Positions 33,969-43,372 are shown, counted from the stretch's first letter. The stretch: 64,000 nucleotides of DNA from Kyrpidia tusciae DSM 2912 (GCF_000092905.1 NC_014098.1:1612001-1676000); one strand, 5' to 3'. Program-made: numbers and translations. The notes: generated by a model from the letters alone, not told the origin.

Positions 33969-34926
33969 ATGGGGAAAGGGTGGCGCTTTTTTACGGCGGT
34001 CGCATTATCAGGCTTGATGATGACCGCATGCGGTGCCGCAGGTACATCCACATCCGGAAACGGCGGTACAGGCGGTAACGCTGGAGGAAAGGCGTATAAA
34101 ATCGGGGTGGACCTGGAACTCACGGGACCTTCCAGTGTATGGGGCGAACCGCAGATTCACGCGGTGGAAATGTTGGTGGATGAGGTCAATCAGAAAGGAG
34201 GGATTAACGGGACGCCCATTCAACTTATCAAATACGACAATCAGTCAAAAGAGACGGAATCGTTGGTTGTCGCCAAAAAACTTGTCGAACAAGACCATGT
34301 ACTGGCCATTATCGGGGCGGGCGCAACGCCGACGACGATGCCGCTTGTCCCGTATGTCACTCAGCAAAAAGTTCCCATGGTATCCGTGGGATCGGGCGAC
34401 GCCATCGCAAGCCCGGCTTCGGAGCGAAAATGGGTGTTCAAGACGCCGGTCAGCAATCAGAGCATATCGAAAAAAATCAGCGAGTACTTAAAACAAAAAG
34501 GATGGACCCGCGTGGGCTTCTTGTCGGTGAACAATGCCTACGGCGAAAGTGGAAAGAGTGAGTTCGAAAAAACGGCCCAATCCTATGGAATTCAGATTGT
34601 TTCCTCTGAACGGTTCGGTGCGACGGACACCGACATGAAGCCTCAGCTGACATCCGTAAAAAATAAGTCTCCGGATGCGCTGGTGGTTTGGGCGATCCCT
34701 CCTGCACGGAATGGCGTACGACGCAACCCTCCTCATCATCGAGGCATTGAAGTCCATCAAAGGTGAGGTGACTCGTGATTCACTTCGTGACGCCATCGAA
34801 CAGTCAAACGGAGTCGTGGGAATTACGGGGATTTTCCACCTCAGTCCCCAGGATCATGTCGGGGTGAGCGACAAAGATTTGACCATGCTTCAGTTCCGTA
34901 ACGGTCGGTGGGTTATCGCGCAATAG
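33969..34926 (+). pseudogene. Broken branched-chain-type ABC substrate-binding protein
   Basis: Periplasmic-type binding protein of the LivJ family (Peripla_BP_6), disrupted. It begins at ATG 33969 (GGAGGTG upstream) with a lipoprotein signal ending in MTAC, then KIGVDLELTGPSSVWG and the N-terminal lobe to about DALVVWAIPP. After position ~34695 the reading frame changes by one: the next frame gives LHGMAYDATLLIIEALKS and continues to a natural end at 34926. The coding length is ~320 codons against ~380-400 in the family, so roughly 70-80 codons of the C-terminal lobe are deleted together with a frameshift. The permease and ATPase genes after it are intact. Confidence 0.8.
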
Positions 34927-34956
34927 ACCGAAGCAATAGACCGAAGGGTGAATGAT

Positions 34957-35826
34957 ATGGCGGACGCAGTTCAACTTGTCCTTTCCGGCCTGGCGTTGGG
35001 CGGTATTTATGCCCTGATCGCCGTGGGATTCGTGACCGTTTTTAAAGTCTGCGGGCTCATCAATTTTGCACAAGGAGATTTCGCCACCGTCGGCGCACTG
35101 TCGTTGGTGATGTTTTTCGCCAGCGGGTTGCCGACATGGATGGCTCTTTTCGGAGCGATCGTGGTGGCGGCCATCGTCGGGGGCGTGTTGCACCGTGTGT
35201 TTTTGGACAAACTTCGCGATCAGGCGGAAACGGTCCAGATCATTGCCACGATCGGATTGTCCATCGTACTTCAGTCCGTGGGACAACTGTTGATGGGGAG
35301 TCAACCGCGTGCCGTCTCCCCGTTCCTCCCCGGGCAACCGTATCATTTCATGGGCGGAGCCGTTCCGCGACAGGACGTGGTCATCCTCGTTACCGTGGCC
35401 ATTTTGTTTGTTCTTCTGTTCTTTTTCTTTGAAAAAAGTTATGCGGGGGCTGCTCTCCGGGCGGTCATGTTGAACCGCGACTCGGCGAGATTGCTGGGTA
35501 TCTCCGCCCGATCGATGGCCACATTCAGTTTCGTTATCGGAGCGGCCGTTGCGGGACTCGGGGGCGCAGTGATCGCACCGGTTACCTTGGTTTCGTATGA
35601 TATGGGGCTCACTCTGGGGTTGAAAGGATTTGTTGCAGCGGTGGTCGGCGGACTTTCAGACGTCCCGGGTGCTGTGGCCGGCGCGTTTATTCTCGGCATG
35701 CTCGAATCGGTGGGAGCCGGTTTCGTTTCGTCGGCATATAAAGAGGCCATCGCCTTCGTTGTCTTAATCGTGATTCTTCTGTGGCGGCCGAATGGTTTGT
35801 TCGGCAAGAGCGCCGATCGTGCGTGA
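34957..35826 (+). CDS. livH: Branched-chain amino acid-type ABC permease (LivH)
   Basis: Inner-membrane permease of 289 residues with about eight hydrophobic segments. Signatures of LivH are present: LALGGIYALIAVGF at the start, INFAQGDFATVGAL, and VGGLSDVPGAVAGAFILGMLE near the end. The ATG at 34957 has AAGGG 9 nt before it and is preferred over a GTG three codons upstream. Family members carry branched-chain amino acids, but related transporters carry aromatic acids or amides; given the homogentisate genes downstream, an aromatic substrate is possible. Confidence 0.88.
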   Translation: MADAVQLVLSGLALGGIYALIAVGFVTVFKVCGLINFAQGDFATVGALSLVMFFASGLPTWMALFGAIVVAAIVGGVLHRVFLDKLRDQAETVQIIATIGLSIVLQSVGQLLMGSQPRAVSPFLPGQPYHFMGGAVPRQDVVILVTVAILFVLLFFFFEKSYAGAALRAVMLNRDSARLLGISARSMATFSFVIGAAVAGLGGAVIAPVTLVSYDMGLTLGLKGFVAAVVGGLSDVPGAVAGAFILGMLESVGAGFVSSAYKEAIAFVVLIVILLWRPNGLFGKSADRA

Positions 35827-35867
35827 AAGTGATACTTTACGGCGTCTTAAAAGAAAGGAAGAACCTG

Positions 35868-36863
35868 ATGCGACGAAAGTATGTATACACGGCGCTCATC
35901 GCAGTGGTTGTCGCAATCTGTCCGTGGATCGTGGGCCCGTTTTGGACGCAAATCATGCTGTTGACCGGGTTATACGCCATGTGTATCCTGGGTCTTTCAC
36001 TTCTTATCGGCCACGCCGGACTAGTATCCTTGGCCCAGGCGGCCTTTTGGGGGATCGGCGCCTATGTTTCCGCATTCCTGTCCTTGAAGCACGGGTTTCC
36101 GACCACGCTGACTTTAGTGGCGGGTTTGGCGGTTGCCGGAATCGTCGCCTTTCTACTCGGTTGGTTGACCAGGCGGTTGGCCGGTCACTATCTGACCCTC
36201 GTCACGCTCGGGGCCGGAATGATCATGAATCTCATTTTTGTCGAAGAATCGCAGTGGACCGGTGGAGCCTCCGGACTCAGCGAGATTCCGCACCTATCTG
36301 TGGGATCTTGGGTGATCGACTCGGATCTGCAAATGTATTACCTGGTGTGGGGGATCCTCGCGCTGCTGCTGGTATTGATATGGAACCTTCTCCATTCGCC
36401 GTGGGGGCACACCCTTCAAGCAACGAGAGACAGCAGCACCGCTGCGTCCGCGACCGGGGTGGATGTCGGCAGATTCAAGGTCCAGGCTTTCGTGGCCAGC
36501 GGAGTCCTGGCGGCCTTGTCCGGAGGCCTCTATGCTCACTATATGACCTTCATCAGTCCGGAATTGTTCAGTTTTAAGCAATCGATCCTCTTTCTTCTCA
36601 TGGCCGTCGTGGGAGGCCCTCTCTCGATTTGGGGACCGATTGTCGGTGCAATGCTCCTGACCGTTCTAACCGAAGCCTTGCGCAGCATTATGCCGATGTT
36701 CGGCACGAATACGGTGGGACCGTTGGAAACGCTGATCTTCGGTGTGCTCCTGCTGGTGGTCATTCTGTTTCTTCCCGGTGGAGTGATGTCTCTCCTGGCC
36801 AAAGAAAAGATCGGAAGGGGGGAGGACAAACCATGGCGCCGATTCTCGTGGCCAAGAACCTGA
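35868..36863 (+). CDS. livM: Branched-chain amino acid-type ABC permease (LivM)
   Basis: Second permease subunit, 331 residues. The start at ATG 35868 follows AAAGGAAG; a longer in-frame opening overlaps livH and lacks a ribosome-binding site. Landmarks: LLIGHAGLVSLAQAAFWGIGAY, TLVTLGAGMI, TRDSSTAASATGVD and VVGGPLSIWGPIVGA. It overlaps the ATPase gene by 31 bp. Confidence 0.88.
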   Translation: MRRKYVYTALIAVVVAICPWIVGPFWTQIMLLTGLYAMCILGLSLLIGHAGLVSLAQAAFWGIGAYVSAFLSLKHGFPTTLTLVAGLAVAGIVAFLLGWLTRRLAGHYLTLVTLGAGMIMNLIFVEESQWTGGASGLSEIPHLSVGSWVIDSDLQMYYLVWGILALLLVLIWNLLHSPWGHTLQATRDSSTAASATGVDVGRFKVQAFVASGVLAALSGGLYAHYMTFISPELFSFKQSILFLLMAVVGGPLSIWGPIVGAMLLTVLTEALRSIMPMFGTNTVGPLETLIFGVLLLVVILFLPGGVMSLLAKEKIGRGEDKPWRRFSWPRT

Positions 36864-38383
36864 CAAAGCGATACGGCGGTATCTACGCCCTTCGAAATTG
36901 TAATTTCGAGGTAAACAACGGAGAAATCATCGCGGTGATCGGACCGAATGGCGCCGGCAAATCGACCCTGTTAAATTGTATTACCGGGCTTGTCCGACCC
37001 GACGAGGGTGAGGTCTTACTCAACAACCGGTCGCTGGCGAATCTACAGCCGCATAGGATTGCCGAACTGGGCATCGCCCGTACCTTTCAGAATATCAATC
37101 TGTTCTCGGAACTGACGGTGCTCCAAAATGTCCAGATCGGGATCGCCTCGTTCCGAAAGATTGAATTCTGGAAGGCTCTTCTCACAGGCGGAAAGGGAAT
37201 CGGCCGTCGAGCGGAATCCGAGGCCCGGGCGATGCTTCAACGGTTCGGGTTGGAATCGCTGGCCGATGTGCCGGCCAGGCACTTGTCTTTCGGGCAGCAG
37301 CGGTTGGTGGAAATGGCGCGCGCCCTGAGCCAGCAACCGAAGTTATTGCTTCTCGACGAGCCGGCTTCCGGGTTGAATCGAGGCGAACGCGAACGACTGC
37401 TGGAACTGCTGGTCGACATCAGTCGCCAGGGTATCGCCGTGATTTGGATTGAACACGACCTCGGCAGCGTCATGAAAGTGGCCCACAAAGTGGTGGTTCT
37501 CGAATTCGGCGAGCAAATTTGCTATGGAGAGCCGGAGGAGGTGCAAAAAGACCCGAAGTTCATCAAGGCGTATCTGGGCACGGAAAAGGCATCCCATTTC
37601 AATCGAACGATTGAACCCGGGTCACAACAAAAAGAACCTCTGTTGATCGCTCAAGATCTTCACACCTATCGGGGGACGGTGCGAGCGCTGAACGGGGTGA
37701 GCCTGCGGATCGGCGAAAGTGAATTGGTCGCGATCATCGGTCCGAACGGTGCAGGGAAATCAACGCTCCTGGGTACGCTTGCGGGTCAGTTTCGCCCTCG
37801 CCAAGGGCGGGTTCAGTTTCGGGACGTCTCGATAACCGGTCTTCCTCCCGAGTCGGTGCACCGTTTGGGAATCACCCTGGTTCCTGAACGGCGCGGCCTG
37901 TTCCCGACGATGACCGTGGAAGAGAACCTGATGCTCGGGGCGTACACAGAAGTTCCATTCATGAGGTCACTCGGCTTACCGCCGAAGGAGGTGATGGAGC
38001 AGTGTGAGAAGATGTACACGTTGTTTCCCCGACTGAAGGAACGAAGAAAACAACTGGCAGGCACCTTGAGCGGGGGGGAACAACAGATGTTGGCCGTGGC
38101 CAGGGGCCTGATGGCTGAGCCAGTGTTGCTGATGTTGGACGAACCGTCTTTGGGGTTGGCGGAAAAGCTTGTGGAACAACTGTTTGAAGCCTTGCGTCGG
38201 TTGGCGGACCAAGGGACCGCCGTCCTTTTGGTCGAGCAGAATGCCCGAGCGGCGCTGCCCATCGCGGACCGGGTCGTCGGGCTCGATCGTGGAACCGTTC
38301 GTTACGAAGGGTTACCCAACGAGTTCGGGGAAGACGAGATTCTTCATCTTTACAACGCAAGATCGATAGAAATGGGAATATAA
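36833..38383 (+). CDS. Fused LivG-LivF ABC ATPase
   Basis: A 516-residue protein with two complete ABC ATPase domains in one chain. Domain 1 (~1-245, LivG-like): Walker A GPNGAGKST, signature LSFGQQRLVEMARAL, Walker B LLLLDEPASGLN. Domain 2 (~265-510, LivF-like): Walker A GPNGAGKST, signature LSGGEQQMLAVARGL, Walker B LLMLDEPSLGLA. Usually these are separate genes; here a linker of about 20 residues joins them. The ATG at 36833 follows GGGGGGAGG. As both halves keep all motifs, the fusion should serve as the transporter's full ATPase pair. Confidence 0.9.
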   Translation: MAPILVAKNLTKRYGGIYALRNCNFEVNNGEIIAVIGPNGAGKSTLLNCITGLVRPDEGEVLLNNRSLANLQPHRIAELGIARTFQNINLFSELTVLQNVQIGIASFRKIEFWKALLTGGKGIGRRAESEARAMLQRFGLESLADVPARHLSFGQQRLVEMARALSQQPKLLLLDEPASGLNRGERERLLELLVDISRQGIAVIWIEHDLGSVMKVAHKVVVLEFGEQICYGEPEEVQKDPKFIKAYLGTEKASHFNRTIEPGSQQKEPLLIAQDLHTYRGTVRALNGVSLRIGESELVAIIGPNGAGKSTLLGTLAGQFRPRQGRVQFRDVSITGLPPESVHRLGITLVPERRGLFPTMTVEENLMLGAYTEVPFMRSLGLPPKEVMEQCEKMYTLFPRLKERRKQLAGTLSGGEQQMLAVARGLMAEPVLLMLDEPSLGLAEKLVEQLFEALRRLADQGTAVLLVEQNARAALPIADRVVGLDRGTVRYEGLPNEFGEDEILHLYNARSIEMGI

Positions 38384-38468
38384 ACGCGACGAAATCGTCG
38401 AAGGCGGCGATCTTAAGCTGTCTACCCACGGGGGAAGGGGGAACACCCCGACCTTGGGAAGTGGGAGG

Positions 38469-38507
38469 GCGCAGCCATGGATGTTCCAACAGGGCTGTGC
38501 TTTTTTT
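38469..38507 (+). terminator. Terminator after the ABC transporter genes
   Basis: GCGCAGCC (38469-38476) pairs with GGCTGTGC (38493-38500, one G-T pair) and is followed by seven T. The 60 bp upstream contain further G- and C-runs able to pair (CCCAC with GTGGG), so the whole 38400-38507 stretch may be a structured attenuator in front of the oxidoreductase gene. Confidence 0.75.
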
Positions 38508-38562
38508 GTCAAGAAAAATGGGGATCTCGCACATTTTTATCCACGACGTGGGAGGGATTACT

Positions 38563-39558
38563 GTGAAATTCAGTTTGTTTACTGTCTTTGATAACTATTC
38601 CGATATTGTTCCCCGGTCGGCAGATCAATTATTCGAAGAGGTTTTGGAACAAACCGTGCTTGCGGAACAGTTGGGGTTTGATGCGGTATGGTATGCGGAA
38701 CACCATTTCGCCGAGTACGGGGTCAGCCCCTCACCGCCCGTTCTCCTGGCCGCTGCCGCGAGAATGACCGAACGGATCCGGTTGGGAGTGGCGGTGTCCG
38801 TGCTGCCGTTGCGGGATCCGGTTCAGGTCGCCGAAGATTATGCGGTGGTGGATGTTCTGTCCGGGGGACGCTTGAACATGGGCCTGGGAAGCGGATATCT
38901 GGCTCATGAGTTCCACGGATTCAAAGTACCGATGGAGGACAAGGCGCTGCGATTCAACGATGCACTGGATGTGCTGCTGAAAGCGTGGCGAGGGGAAACT
39001 TTCTCACATCAGGGGCCTTATTACCAATATCCGGAAATCCGACTGAACGTGGTCCCGGTTCAACGTCCGCACCCGGAATTGTGGGTGGCTTCCCTTCGCC
39101 AAGAGGGGGTCAAACACATCGCTCGCATGGGATACCGGATCATGGGCATTGCGTACGTGAACAGCAATTCCCGCGAAGAGCTGGCGGAGGTCATTCAGAC
39201 GTACAAAGAACATGTTCGAGCTCACGGACACGGAGATCCTGACCAATTGGAAATTCCGGTGGCCTTCCATGTCCATGTGGCGCCATCTCTGGCCGAAGCG
39301 GAAGCCAACGCGAAAGAAGCCATCAACCTGTATTTACGCACCCGCAAATACGGAAAGGACATCCAGTACGAAGATTTGCGGGCCAGGGAACAAGCGATCT
39401 TCGGCAGCCCCGAGGAAGTCGTTGAACAGATCCAGCGCTACCGGGACATCGGGGTAAACCATTTTATGGCTCTCATGAATTTCGGCGCCTTGGATCACCG
39501 GAAGGTCATTCAATCGCTCGAATTGTTCGCAAAGCGAGTCATTCCAGCCCTGCGTTAG
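38563..39558 (+). CDS. LLM-class flavin-dependent oxidoreductase
   Basis: Bacterial-luciferase-like monooxygenase, 331 residues. The start is taken as GTG 38563, which follows GTGGGAGGG and gives VKFSLFTVFDNYSD; the longer opening covers a terminator. Family features: LGFDAVWYAEHHF, IRLGVAVSVLPLRDPVQVAED, DVLSGGRLNMGLGSGY and FGSPEEVVEQIQRY. Such enzymes use reduced FMN to hydroxylate or cleave a substrate and need a flavin reductase, which is provided by the next gene. Its actual substrate is unknown. Confidence 0.87.
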   Translation: MKFSLFTVFDNYSDIVPRSADQLFEEVLEQTVLAEQLGFDAVWYAEHHFAEYGVSPSPPVLLAAAARMTERIRLGVAVSVLPLRDPVQVAEDYAVVDVLSGGRLNMGLGSGYLAHEFHGFKVPMEDKALRFNDALDVLLKAWRGETFSHQGPYYQYPEIRLNVVPVQRPHPELWVASLRQEGVKHIARMGYRIMGIAYVNSNSREELAEVIQTYKEHVRAHGHGDPDQLEIPVAFHVHVAPSLAEAEANAKEAINLYLRTRKYGKDIQYEDLRAREQAIFGSPEEVVEQIQRYRDIGVNHFMALMNFGALDHRKVIQSLELFAKRVIPALR

Positions 39559-39584
39559 AAGACCTTTCAGGAGGAGGTGCGGCC

Positions 39585-40217
39585 ATGGAACTGGATCCCG
39601 CGAGGCTCGATCGCCAACACAATTACAAGCTTCTGATCGGAGCGGTGCTGCCCCGCCCGATCGCGTTTGTGACCACCAGGGGAAGAGACGGCTTGGTCAA
39701 CGCGGCACCGTTCAGCTTTTTCAACGTGGCAGCCTCGGATCCGCCTATGATCACCCTTTCGATCATGCGGCGGGGCGGGGTCATGAAAGATACCGCGCAC
39801 AACATTTCAGAGACCGGAGAGTTCGTGGTCAATGCCGTGCATCGGGATCTCGCCGCCGTGGCAAACGCCTGCTCCGCGGACTACCCGCCGAACGTCAGTG
39901 AGGTGGAGGCGATGGGAGTCGATCTCGTCCCCAGCCGAAAAATCAGCGTCCCGGGGATTGCAAAGGCCCGAATCCGCATGGAGTGTCGATTGGAAACCCT
40001 GATTCCCGTGGGGCGCGGTCCGAATGCCGATTTGATCGTGGGAGAAGTGGTCCACTTCTATGTCGACGATGCGCTGTATCGGGAGGGGAAAATAGACCTG
40101 CATCGATTTGATCCCGTGGGACGCCTTGCCGGAGCCGACTATTGTCGGGTGGAGTCGATTTTTTCGCTGGCGCGGCCGGTGCCCCCTCAACCTCCCGCAG
40201 GAGGTGGATCCCGGTGA
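39585..40217 (+). CDS. Flavin reductase family protein
   Basis: A 210-residue flavin reductase-like (DIM6/NTAB) protein. It carries LLIGAVLPRPIAFVTTRGRDG, NAAPFSFFNVAASDPPMI, the GEFVVNAV segment and a GEVVHFYVDD strand. The ATG at 39585 lies 26 bp after the oxidoreductase gene with AGGAGGTG in between, so the pair forms a two-component flavin monooxygenase system. The stop overlaps the start of the FAH-family gene by 4 bases. Confidence 0.87.
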   Translation: MELDPARLDRQHNYKLLIGAVLPRPIAFVTTRGRDGLVNAAPFSFFNVAASDPPMITLSIMRRGGVMKDTAHNISETGEFVVNAVHRDLAAVANACSADYPPNVSEVEAMGVDLVPSRKISVPGIAKARIRMECRLETLIPVGRGPNADLIVGEVVHFYVDDALYREGKIDLHRFDPVGRLAGADYCRVESIFSLARPVPPQPPAGGGSR

Positions 40218-41227
40218 AATTCGTCTCTTTTCGAACGGCTCGTTATCTCCCTCTTCGACCCGGGTGGATGTTGTCGGACCGGTGGGTGGTGGACATGGAA
40301 TTGTCCCTTTACTGGGGCAGGGAGGAAGGGATCCTGGACATCTCCCCGGCCGCCTTTCCGAAAACCATGTTTCAGGCGCTGCAACATTGGGACCTGTGGC
40401 TGCCGGTGATCCGGGCGATCGACACCGTCATGCGGGAGCGTACGGCAAACCGAGGGGCGGAAGCGGAACAGGGAGAGCAGCCGGATCGGGTCCTTGGAGC
40501 GCTTTTGCATTCCACGAACACCGTCCACCTCGGTCCTCCGGTGCAACCGTCGACATTTCGCGATTTTTACGCGTTTGAAGCGCACGTGCGAAACGCCCGG
40601 GCTCGTCGGGGTCTGAACGTTGTTCCGGAGTGGTACGAATTCCCGGTTTTTTACTTCTCCAATCCGAATGCCTTCCTCGGGCCGGGAGAACCTGTTCGGC
40701 GTCCGCCTTATACAACCATGCTGGACTATGAACTGGAGACGGCCTGCGTTCTGGGGAAAGGGGGGATCGACGTATCTCCGGAAGAAGCCGAATCCATGAT
40801 TGCGGGCTATATGATTCTCAACGATTGGAGCGCCAGAGACGTCCAGCGGGCGGAGATGAACGTGGGGCTGGGGCCGGCCAAAGGAAAAGATTTTGCCTCG
40901 TCCCTGGGCCCTTGGCTGGTCACTCCCGATGAACTCGAACCGTACCGAATCGGCGACCGCTATGATTTGGAAATGACCGCCGCCGTCAACGGCAAGATCT
41001 ATTCAAAAGGGAATTTCAGAGACATTTACTTCACGTTTCCGCAAATGATCGCCCGGGCCTCGCAGGGCGTATGCTTGGCGCCAGGAGAACTCATTGGATC
41101 GGGCACTGTGGGCTCCGGATGCGTCCTGGAACTCGGACCGGAAACCTGTCCGTGGCTGCAACCCGGAGATACCGTAACGTTGACAATCACTGGACTCGGA
41201 TCGCTCACAAACACCGTTGTTGAATGA
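40214..41227 (+). CDS. Fumarylacetoacetate hydrolase family protein
   Basis: A 337-residue FAH-fold enzyme. The C-terminal domain has LDYELETACVLGKGG, NDWSARDVQRAE, GPAKGKDFASSLGPWLV, and SGTVGSGCVLELG, with the acidic metal ligands of the fold in the Y-E-L-E and D-W-S regions. The GTG at 40214 follows AGGAGG at 40199-40204. Because homogentisate dioxygenase is the next gene, it may be the fumarylacetoacetase that ends that route, but FAH-fold proteins also include hydratases and decarboxylases. Confidence 0.85.
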   Translation: MKFVSFRTARYLPLRPGWMLSDRWVVDMELSLYWGREEGILDISPAAFPKTMFQALQHWDLWLPVIRAIDTVMRERTANRGAEAEQGEQPDRVLGALLHSTNTVHLGPPVQPSTFRDFYAFEAHVRNARARRGLNVVPEWYEFPVFYFSNPNAFLGPGEPVRRPPYTTMLDYELETACVLGKGGIDVSPEEAESMIAGYMILNDWSARDVQRAEMNVGLGPAKGKDFASSLGPWLVTPDELEPYRIGDRYDLEMTAAVNGKIYSKGNFRDIYFTFPQMIARASQGVCLAPGELIGSGTVGSGCVLELGPETCPWLQPGDTVTLTITGLGSLTNTVVE

Positions 41228-41269
41228 CGGTTGATCGAAATGAAATGAAAGGGAAAGGGGAGAGCTGCG

Positions 41270-42427
41270 GTGCCTTTTTATCACAAACTCGGTATTCTGC
41301 CGAAGAAACGCCATATCCAATTTCGGAATCCCGACGGAGGGTTGTATCTCGAAGAGGTGTTCGGCACCCGGGGGTTTTCGGGGATTCAGTCGATTCTCTA
41401 TCATCTGCACGCGCCGTCGGCCGCCAAGTATTATGAGGTGATCGGCGAGGTCCCGCTGGACGGAGAGGCCGCCGATCAGCCCGGGCATCACCGTCATTTT
41501 CGAACGTCGGGGCTGAAGGAATCGGGAGACCCGGTTGCCGGCAGGATTCCTCTGTTGTTCAACGAAGATGTGCGCATTTGTCTGGCTAGGCCCACCGAGC
41601 CGATGAACTATTTCTACCGGAATGCGGAAGGCGATGAACTGGTCTTTGTTCACCTGGGGACCGGGGTGCTCGAGTCCGTATTCGGGGAGTTGCGGTTCGG
41701 CCCCGGAGACTATTTGGTCATTCCGGTCGGTACCACGTATCGTTTTAACTTGGACGAGGGCGAACACGTGCATTATGTGATTGAGGCCAAAGGCCCCATC
41801 GCACCTCCGTCGCGGTACCTCAACGAATACGGACAGTTTATGGAAGACGCGCCGTTTTGCGAAAGGGATATCCGGGTGCCGGACCGGTTGGTGACCCATG
41901 ACGAGCAGGGGAATTACGAGGTCCGGATTCGACAGAAAGGACGGATTTTCCGCGCCGCGGTACCCCATCATCCTTTGGACGTTGTCGGCTGGGACGGCTA
42001 TGTGTACCCTTGGGCATTCCACATTGAAGACTTCGAACCACGAGTAGGGAAAATCCATCTTCCGCCACCGGTTCATCAAACATTTCAAGGGCCGGGCTTC
42101 GTGGTCTGTTCGTTCGTCCCGAGATTGTACGACTTTCACCCGGAGGCCATCCCGGCGCCGTATTATCACAGCAACATCGATTCGGACGAGGTGTTGTATT
42201 ATGTGCGCGGCGAATTCATGAGCCGCAAGGGGATTGAACCGGGCTCCCTGACACTGCACCCCCGCGGGGTTATTCACGGACCGCAACCCGGAAAAATCGA
42301 GGCCAGCATCGGTCAGCGGGAAACGAATGAGTTGGCCGTCATGGTCGATACGTTCCGGCCGCTGACTGTATCCAGGTATGCCCGGGAATGCGAAGATTCG
42401 GGCTATCCCTTCAGCTGGTTGGCCTGA
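41270..42427 (+). CDS. hmgA: Homogentisate 1,2-dioxygenase
   Basis: Cupin-fold iron dioxygenase that opens the ring of homogentisate to maleylacetoacetate. The 385-residue protein shows EGDELVFVHLGTG, GDYLVIPVGTTYRF, the metal-binding stretch YYHSNIDSDEVLYYVRGEF and HPRGVIHGPQPG. The start is GTG 41270 with AAAGGGGAG upstream. No 4-hydroxyphenylpyruvate dioxygenase or maleylacetoacetate isomerase gene is present in the window, so the pathway is incomplete here. A terminator follows. Confidence 0.9.
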   Translation: MPFYHKLGILPKKRHIQFRNPDGGLYLEEVFGTRGFSGIQSILYHLHAPSAAKYYEVIGEVPLDGEAADQPGHHRHFRTSGLKESGDPVAGRIPLLFNEDVRICLARPTEPMNYFYRNAEGDELVFVHLGTGVLESVFGELRFGPGDYLVIPVGTTYRFNLDEGEHVHYVIEAKGPIAPPSRYLNEYGQFMEDAPFCERDIRVPDRLVTHDEQGNYEVRIRQKGRIFRAAVPHHPLDVVGWDGYVYPWAFHIEDFEPRVGKIHLPPPVHQTFQGPGFVVCSFVPRLYDFHPEAIPAPYYHSNIDSDEVLYYVRGEFMSRKGIEPGSLTLHPRGVIHGPQPGKIEASIGQRETNELAVMVDTFRPLTVSRYARECEDSGYPFSWLA

Positions 42428-42451
42428 GAAGACGTCCGACCATCTTGCTCC

Positions 42452-42474
42452 AGCGGGGTTATACCCCGCTTTTT
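42452..42474 (+). terminator. Terminator after homogentisate dioxygenase
   Basis: AGCGGGGT (42452-42459) pairs with ACCCCGCT (42463-42470) across a 3-nt loop, followed by TTTT. Confidence 0.85.
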
Positions 42475-42522
42475 GCTCTAATCATAAATGAACAGATCAA
42501 CTGCGTTTTAGGAGGGGTGGTC

Positions 42523-43311
42523 ATGAAAATCTTGCGTCTTGGCCACGCGATGTATGCCTTCACTACACGAGGCGGAAAGCGGTATCTCATTGATCCGTTC
42601 TTCGATTTGAATCCTGGTTGCCCGGAGAAGTACACACAAACGGAATTCTTGCAAAGTGTCGATGGCGTCTTACTCACGCATGGTCACTTCGACCACGTGA
42701 GCGGACTGTCGTTACTAAAGCAGGCAAACCCCGAAGTAGTTGTGGTGTGCCAATATGAACTCGGGATGATTTTGATACGGGAAGGATTTCAGAACGTTTA
42801 CCCGATTAATCTTGGAGGCAGTGTGGCGTTGGAGGGTGTAACGGCAACAATGGTTCCGGCTCGCCACACCTCGTCTTACCGAGAAACGGAAGGCACCCCG
42901 ATCTATGCCGGCGAAGCGGCCGGGTACGTGATGGAATTCAGCGGAGATCACACCGTATATCACTCCGGGGACACTGCGATCACCATGGATATGAAGTTGA
43001 TTCAGGATGTGTACGAACCCCGGATCGCCATTCTTTCCGCGTCGGGGCATTTTACCATGGGGCCAAGAGAGGCCGCCTATGCGGTGAGAAACCTTTTGCG
43101 AGTTCGGTATGTGATTCCCAGCCACACGTTTCCGACGGAAGCAACTGCCGCCCGGAAGGACGTGTGGCAGAACCTAGTGCAAAATGTGTCGGCGGTTAAC
43201 GCGATGATGGGCCGGGACAAAGAGCTTGCCCAACTCCTAAAGGATGATCCCGACACTCGGGTGGTGATCATGGGCTACGGGGAAGAACGGGATTTCGACG
43301 TGTTAGACTGA
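42523..43311 (+). CDS. Metal-dependent hydrolase, metallo-beta-lactamase fold (UPF0173-like)
   Basis: A 262-residue beta-lactamase-fold hydrolase. The binuclear metal motif HGHFDHVSG is present, with YHSGDTAITMDM further on and a C-terminal SHTFPTE histidine. The ATG at 42523 follows AGGAGGGG. The substrate cannot be inferred. It stands alone between two terminated or promoter-separated units and is the AT-richest gene of the island, with a different codon feel from its neighbours, which suggests transfer. Confidence 0.8.
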   Translation: MKILRLGHAMYAFTTRGGKRYLIDPFFDLNPGCPEKYTQTEFLQSVDGVLLTHGHFDHVSGLSLLKQANPEVVVVCQYELGMILIREGFQNVYPINLGGSVALEGVTATMVPARHTSSYRETEGTPIYAGEAAGYVMEFSGDHTVYHSGDTAITMDMKLIQDVYEPRIAILSASGHFTMGPREAAYAVRNLLRVRYVIPSHTFPTEATAARKDVWQNLVQNVSAVNAMMGRDKELAQLLKDDPDTRVVIMGYGEERDFDVLD

Positions 43312-43372
43312 CCCATCACCAAATTCTCGATCTTGTTTGCGTCGGCGCCCCGCTGCAACCGGTCTGGGCATT

